Origin: an uncultured Clostridia bacterium
GTDB taxonomy: Bacteria; Bacillota; Clostridia; TANB77; CAG-508
Reading direction: 5' to 3'
Assembly: GCA_947628085.1 (NCBI GenBank)
Contig: CANQYM010000003.1
Span: forward strand, 1-64,000
Length of the DNA: 64,000 bases
Shown here: one piece after another, positions 60,949 to 64,000 of the stretch
How positions within the stretch are numbered: the stretch's first letter is position 1
Layout of the letters: every line of letters starts with the position of its first letter
The notes under the pieces: model-generated
What the model was told of the DNA's origin: nothing
Databases searched by the model: none
Seen by the model: the letters and a program-made list of their open reading frames with translations, nothing else
Made by a program: the position numbers and the translations under genes

Positions 60949-61743
60949 TTATGCTATTCCTAATAATCTTTTTAGTCCAGCAAAAAATCCTTTTTCTCTT
61001 CCTGGTACTGTAACTTCAATATTTTCTCCTAGAATTCTTCTAGAAATTTCCAAATAAGCTTTTCCTGAAGGAGCCTTTTTATTTGAAATTACTGGTTCTC
61101 CTTTATTAGTTTGAGTTATAACATTTTCATCATCTGGTACAACACCAATTAAATCAATTGCTAATAAATCTACGATGTCGTTTACGTCCATCATTTCCCC
61201 TCTTCTTACCATTGAAGGTCTTAATCTATTAACAATTAATTCTGGATTTTTTATTTCAGATGACTCTAATAATCCTATTATTCTATCTGCATCTCTAATA
61301 GCCGAAATTTCAGCAGTTGTAACTACTAAAGCTCTATCTGCTCCCGCTATTGCATTTTTAAATCCTTGCTCTATTCCTGCAGGACAATCAATTAAAACAT
61401 AGTCAAATTCTTCTTTTAAGTTTTGTATTAATTTTTTTATTTGTTCTTCATTAATAGCTGTTTTATCTTTTGTTTGTGCTGCTGGAAGTAAGAAAAGCTC
61501 TTTAAATCTTTTATCTTTTATTAAAGCTTGTCTTAATTTACATTTTTCTTCTATAACATCTACTAAATCATATACTATTCTATTTTCAAGTCCTAAAACA
61601 ACGTCTAAATTTCTAAGTCCAATATCTGTATCTACTAAAGCAACTTTTTTGCCTGCTAAAGCTAGTGCAGAACCTAAATTTGCAGTTGTTGTTGTTTTAC
61701 CTACTCCACCTTTTCCTGATGTAATAACGATAACTTCCCCCAT
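60949..61743 (-). CDS. minD: Septum site-determining protein MinD
   Basis: VIVITSGKGGVGKTTTTANLGSALA, LVDTDIGLRNLDVVLGLENRIVYDLVDV; C-terminal amphipathic GFFAGLKRLLGIA. Confidence 0.98.
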   Translation of the reverse strand: MGEVIVITSGKGGVGKTTTTANLGSALALAGKKVALVDTDIGLRNLDVVLGLENRIVYDLVDVIEEKCKLRQALIKDKRFKELFLLPAAQTKDKTAINEEQIKKLIQNLKEEFDYVLIDCPAGIEQGFKNAIAGADRALVVTTAEISAIRDADRIIGLLESSEIKNPELIVNRLRPSMVRRGEMMDVNDIVDLLAIDLIGVVPDDENVITQTNKGEPVISNKKAPSGKAYLEISRRILGENIEVTVPGREKGFFAGLKRLLGIA

Positions 61744-61861
61744 TAAATTTCCTCCTTAAAATCTCTTATCATTTAATCATCATTTTAAACAAATATATCT
61801 TATATTTTTTTTTATTAAAAGTCAATGAATTATGACATATTTTTGTAATATTTTTGTAATA

Positions 61862-61901
61862 AAAAAGTGAAACTCCACTTATTTCGTAGAATTTCACTTT
61901 T
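61862..61901 (-). terminator. Terminator of the 693-aa ORF
   Basis: AAAAAGTGAAAnTnC...GAATTTCACTTTTT inverted repeat. Confidence 0.75.
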
Positions 61902-63982
61902 TATTCATCATCTACAATTCGTTCACTTGTTGTTTCGTTTTTAGTTTGTTTTGTTTTTTCAGATTCTTCTTCAGATTGTTCTATTTTTATAGTTTTATCT
62001 TTAGCTTCTTCTGCTTTTGTAGTTTCTTGATTAGCTTGAAAATCAATTCCATTTTGAGCACTTTCTTTTTCATATTCTTTAATTTTTTCTTCTAAAAGAT
62101 CTTTTATTTGTGTAAGTGCTCTAGTATCAATGTTTTTTTGATATGTGTTATCATAGAAAAATCCAGTTTGTTTTCTTTCTAGCAACATATTTACTTGGTC
62201 TAACAATATACTAGCCTTATTATTTGGAATAATTAGTGATAAACTTTCATAAATTTCAACTAAAGAGTTTATCATTTTTGCATTAAATTTTGAATCCCAT
62301 AAATCATCTCTATACATTGTAGAGTGTATAGCTTGCAAGGTTCGTAATGTAAAATTACTTTCAGGATTTTCAAACATTAATTTAAAACGATTTTCTGTAA
62401 AACTTCCTGTTCTTAAATATTCTTTTATTAATTCATGTTCTCTTATGATGTCATTTTTTATTCTAGGTAAATATGTTTTCTCACCCTCAATTAAAACAAT
62501 TTCAATTTTTTTATTAATTCCTGCTGAATCATAAAAACTTTGCATTTGCTCTCTTTTACGTATTGCTATATCTGAAATTTTATCAAAACAAATAATAAAG
62601 TCAGGATAGCCAGATGTTATTATAGCTTCATTATGTTCTTCTCTTGTTCCGCTTATAAAATCTTTAATTTTTCTAGGAGTAGTTACTCTACTAGTTTTTC
62701 TAATTCTATTATTGTTTGTATCTCTTACAGAACTTAAATCATGCATTGCAAGTAGTGATATGCTTTCTTTTTTATCTGGAATAAATCCATACAACAATTC
62801 TTGATTTGGTAAGCTTGATTTTGCATGTGCTATCATTTTATCTGAAATAATTGTTGTACATTTTTCGTCTGGATGATATGTTCTCTTTAACATTAATTTA
62901 TAAATTTCATCTTCTGAATCTCGCATAGATTTTTTGTCTAAAACATTTCTTGCTCTTGAACAACAAAATGGCATAATTGTTGAAACTGCTAGATAAAACT
63001 CATCGCCTGACAAAATTTTTACTGGAACAGATTCTCCAGATGTAGATTGCACAATTGTTGTATCCATTGAAAGAATTTTATTTCCCATATTTTGTAAATT
63101 GCTTATTATATCTTCTTTTGAAACAGCCAATAATTCCTCTTTTAACTTATCTGCTAGTTCTTGAAAATTTGTATTACTTATTAATTCTGCATTTTCTTCT
63201 AATAATTTTCTAAATTCTATCAAATTTTTAGCATTTAAAGTTTTAGAAATTATATCTAGTGGCTTATTTGAATGTTTATATAGTTCAGAGTCTGGTAAAT
63301 ACTTTTTATGAAAATATAATTCTTCTATTATCTCTCTTTCAAATTCTTTTCTCTTTTTTGAAGTGTTAGCAGCAAAACTAAATAATCCATTTATTAATTT
63401 AGCTTTTGCTTCTTCAAGTGAAATATCTGGTTCTGATAAAATTCTATCAACACAATATTTATTATAATTTAAAATGTTTTCTATATTAGTTGTATAATAA
63501 GGTTTGTTTTTCTTTTGTCTATATTCAATATATTTGGGATTATTTATTGTTTCTCTATGATTTGCAAAATCTTTAATAATATCTAGTTGTTCTCTTTCGT
63601 TAGATTCATACATTAAAGGATTTGTTTTACAAAAATCAATTAAATCAAAGATGTCTTGATCTGTATAATAAATAGGCTCTTTTCTATCAAATTTTTTTGC
63701 TGAATCACTTATTTTTGTCATAATTGAATATATTTCATGAAGCGGATATTTTTGAATATTTGGGTTTTTAAATATTGGAGGGTAAATTTTAAGAATTTCC
63801 TCTATAAGTCTATAATTTTCATTTACAAAACCTCCATCATAACTTAATCCTAAATTATCTAATTTATCTAATAAATGTTTATATTTGCTAACACTTTTTT
63901 CGTATTTACTTGAAAATATGTCTTGTAAATTGCCTGTTCTTATTATTTCTTTATATTCCTCAGGTGTAAGATTTGATGCCAA
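61901..63982 (-). CDS. Large hypothetical protein (693 aa)
   Basis: Long ORF; charged low-complexity C terminus; no recognised catalytic domain. Confidence 0.8.
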   Translation of the reverse strand: MASNLTPEEYKEIIRTGNLQDIFSSKYEKSVSKYKHLLDKLDNLGLSYDGGFVNENYRLIEEILKIYPPIFKNPNIQKYPLHEIYSIMTKISDSAKKFDRKEPIYYTDQDIFDLIDFCKTNPLMYESNEREQLDIIKDFANHRETINNPKYIEYRQKKNKPYYTTNIENILNYNKYCVDRILSEPDISLEEAKAKLINGLFSFAANTSKKRKEFEREIIEELYFHKKYLPDSELYKHSNKPLDIISKTLNAKNLIEFRKLLEENAELISNTNFQELADKLKEELLAVSKEDIISNLQNMGNKILSMDTTIVQSTSGESVPVKILSGDEFYLAVSTIMPFCCSRARNVLDKKSMRDSEDEIYKLMLKRTYHPDEKCTTIISDKMIAHAKSSLPNQELLYGFIPDKKESISLLAMHDLSSVRDTNNNRIRKTSRVTTPRKIKDFISGTREEHNEAIITSGYPDFIICFDKISDIAIRKREQMQSFYDSAGINKKIEIVLIEGEKTYLPRIKNDIIREHELIKEYLRTGSFTENRFKLMFENPESNFTLRTLQAIHSTMYRDDLWDSKFNAKMINSLVEIYESLSLIIPNNKASILLDQVNMLLERKQTGFFYDNTYQKNIDTRALTQIKDLLEEKIKEYEKESAQNGIDFQANQETTKAEEAKDKTIKIEQSEEESEKTKQTKNETTSERIVDDE

Positions 63983-64000
63983 ATTGTATAAATCAGATAT

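Noticed and set aside
1-64000. Prophage or IS element
   Set aside because: No integrase, transposase, portal, terminase or capsid-like ORF recognised; the tRNA at 50584 has no adjacent integrase.

Overview
A 64 kb window of a very AT-rich, gene-dense chromosome from a spore-forming Firmicute (Clostridia-like: Spo0A, MinDE, Smc/ScpB, GatCAB, RodA). Almost every gene is on the minus strand. The left edge holds the 5' end of a 16S rRNA gene (minus) with its promoter. Most of the window is housekeeping. The least ordinary features are: (1) two copies, at ~3.85-4.01 kb (+) and ~39.32-39.48 kb (-), of a repeat with a nearly identical ~90-nt core flanked by long inverted-repeat arms. The arms differ completely between the loci but are self-complementary within each, including an ATGAC/GTCAT versus GTGCC/GGCAC switch next to the core. 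(2) A ~0.8 kb island at 12.55-13.37 kb, conspicuously richer in G+C than its surroundings, with two divergent orphan small genes, strong ribosome-binding sites, an operator-like palindrome and a 3' hairpin series. (3) A 41-aa small ORF at 28.43-28.56 kb, missed by the ORF track, with a consensus promoter, an SD and a terminator. (4) An M56 (BlaR1-like)/M23 fusion next to a BlaI-type repressor. (5) Apparent gene decay: an in-frame UAA in a CapA-family gene, a 1-nt insertion at the rimO 5' end and an RNase G lacking its C-terminal segment. (6) A MinE with a long charged C-terminal extension and no adjacent minC. No CRISPR array, IS transposase or prophage was recognised. All calls come from reading the sequence; no searches were run.
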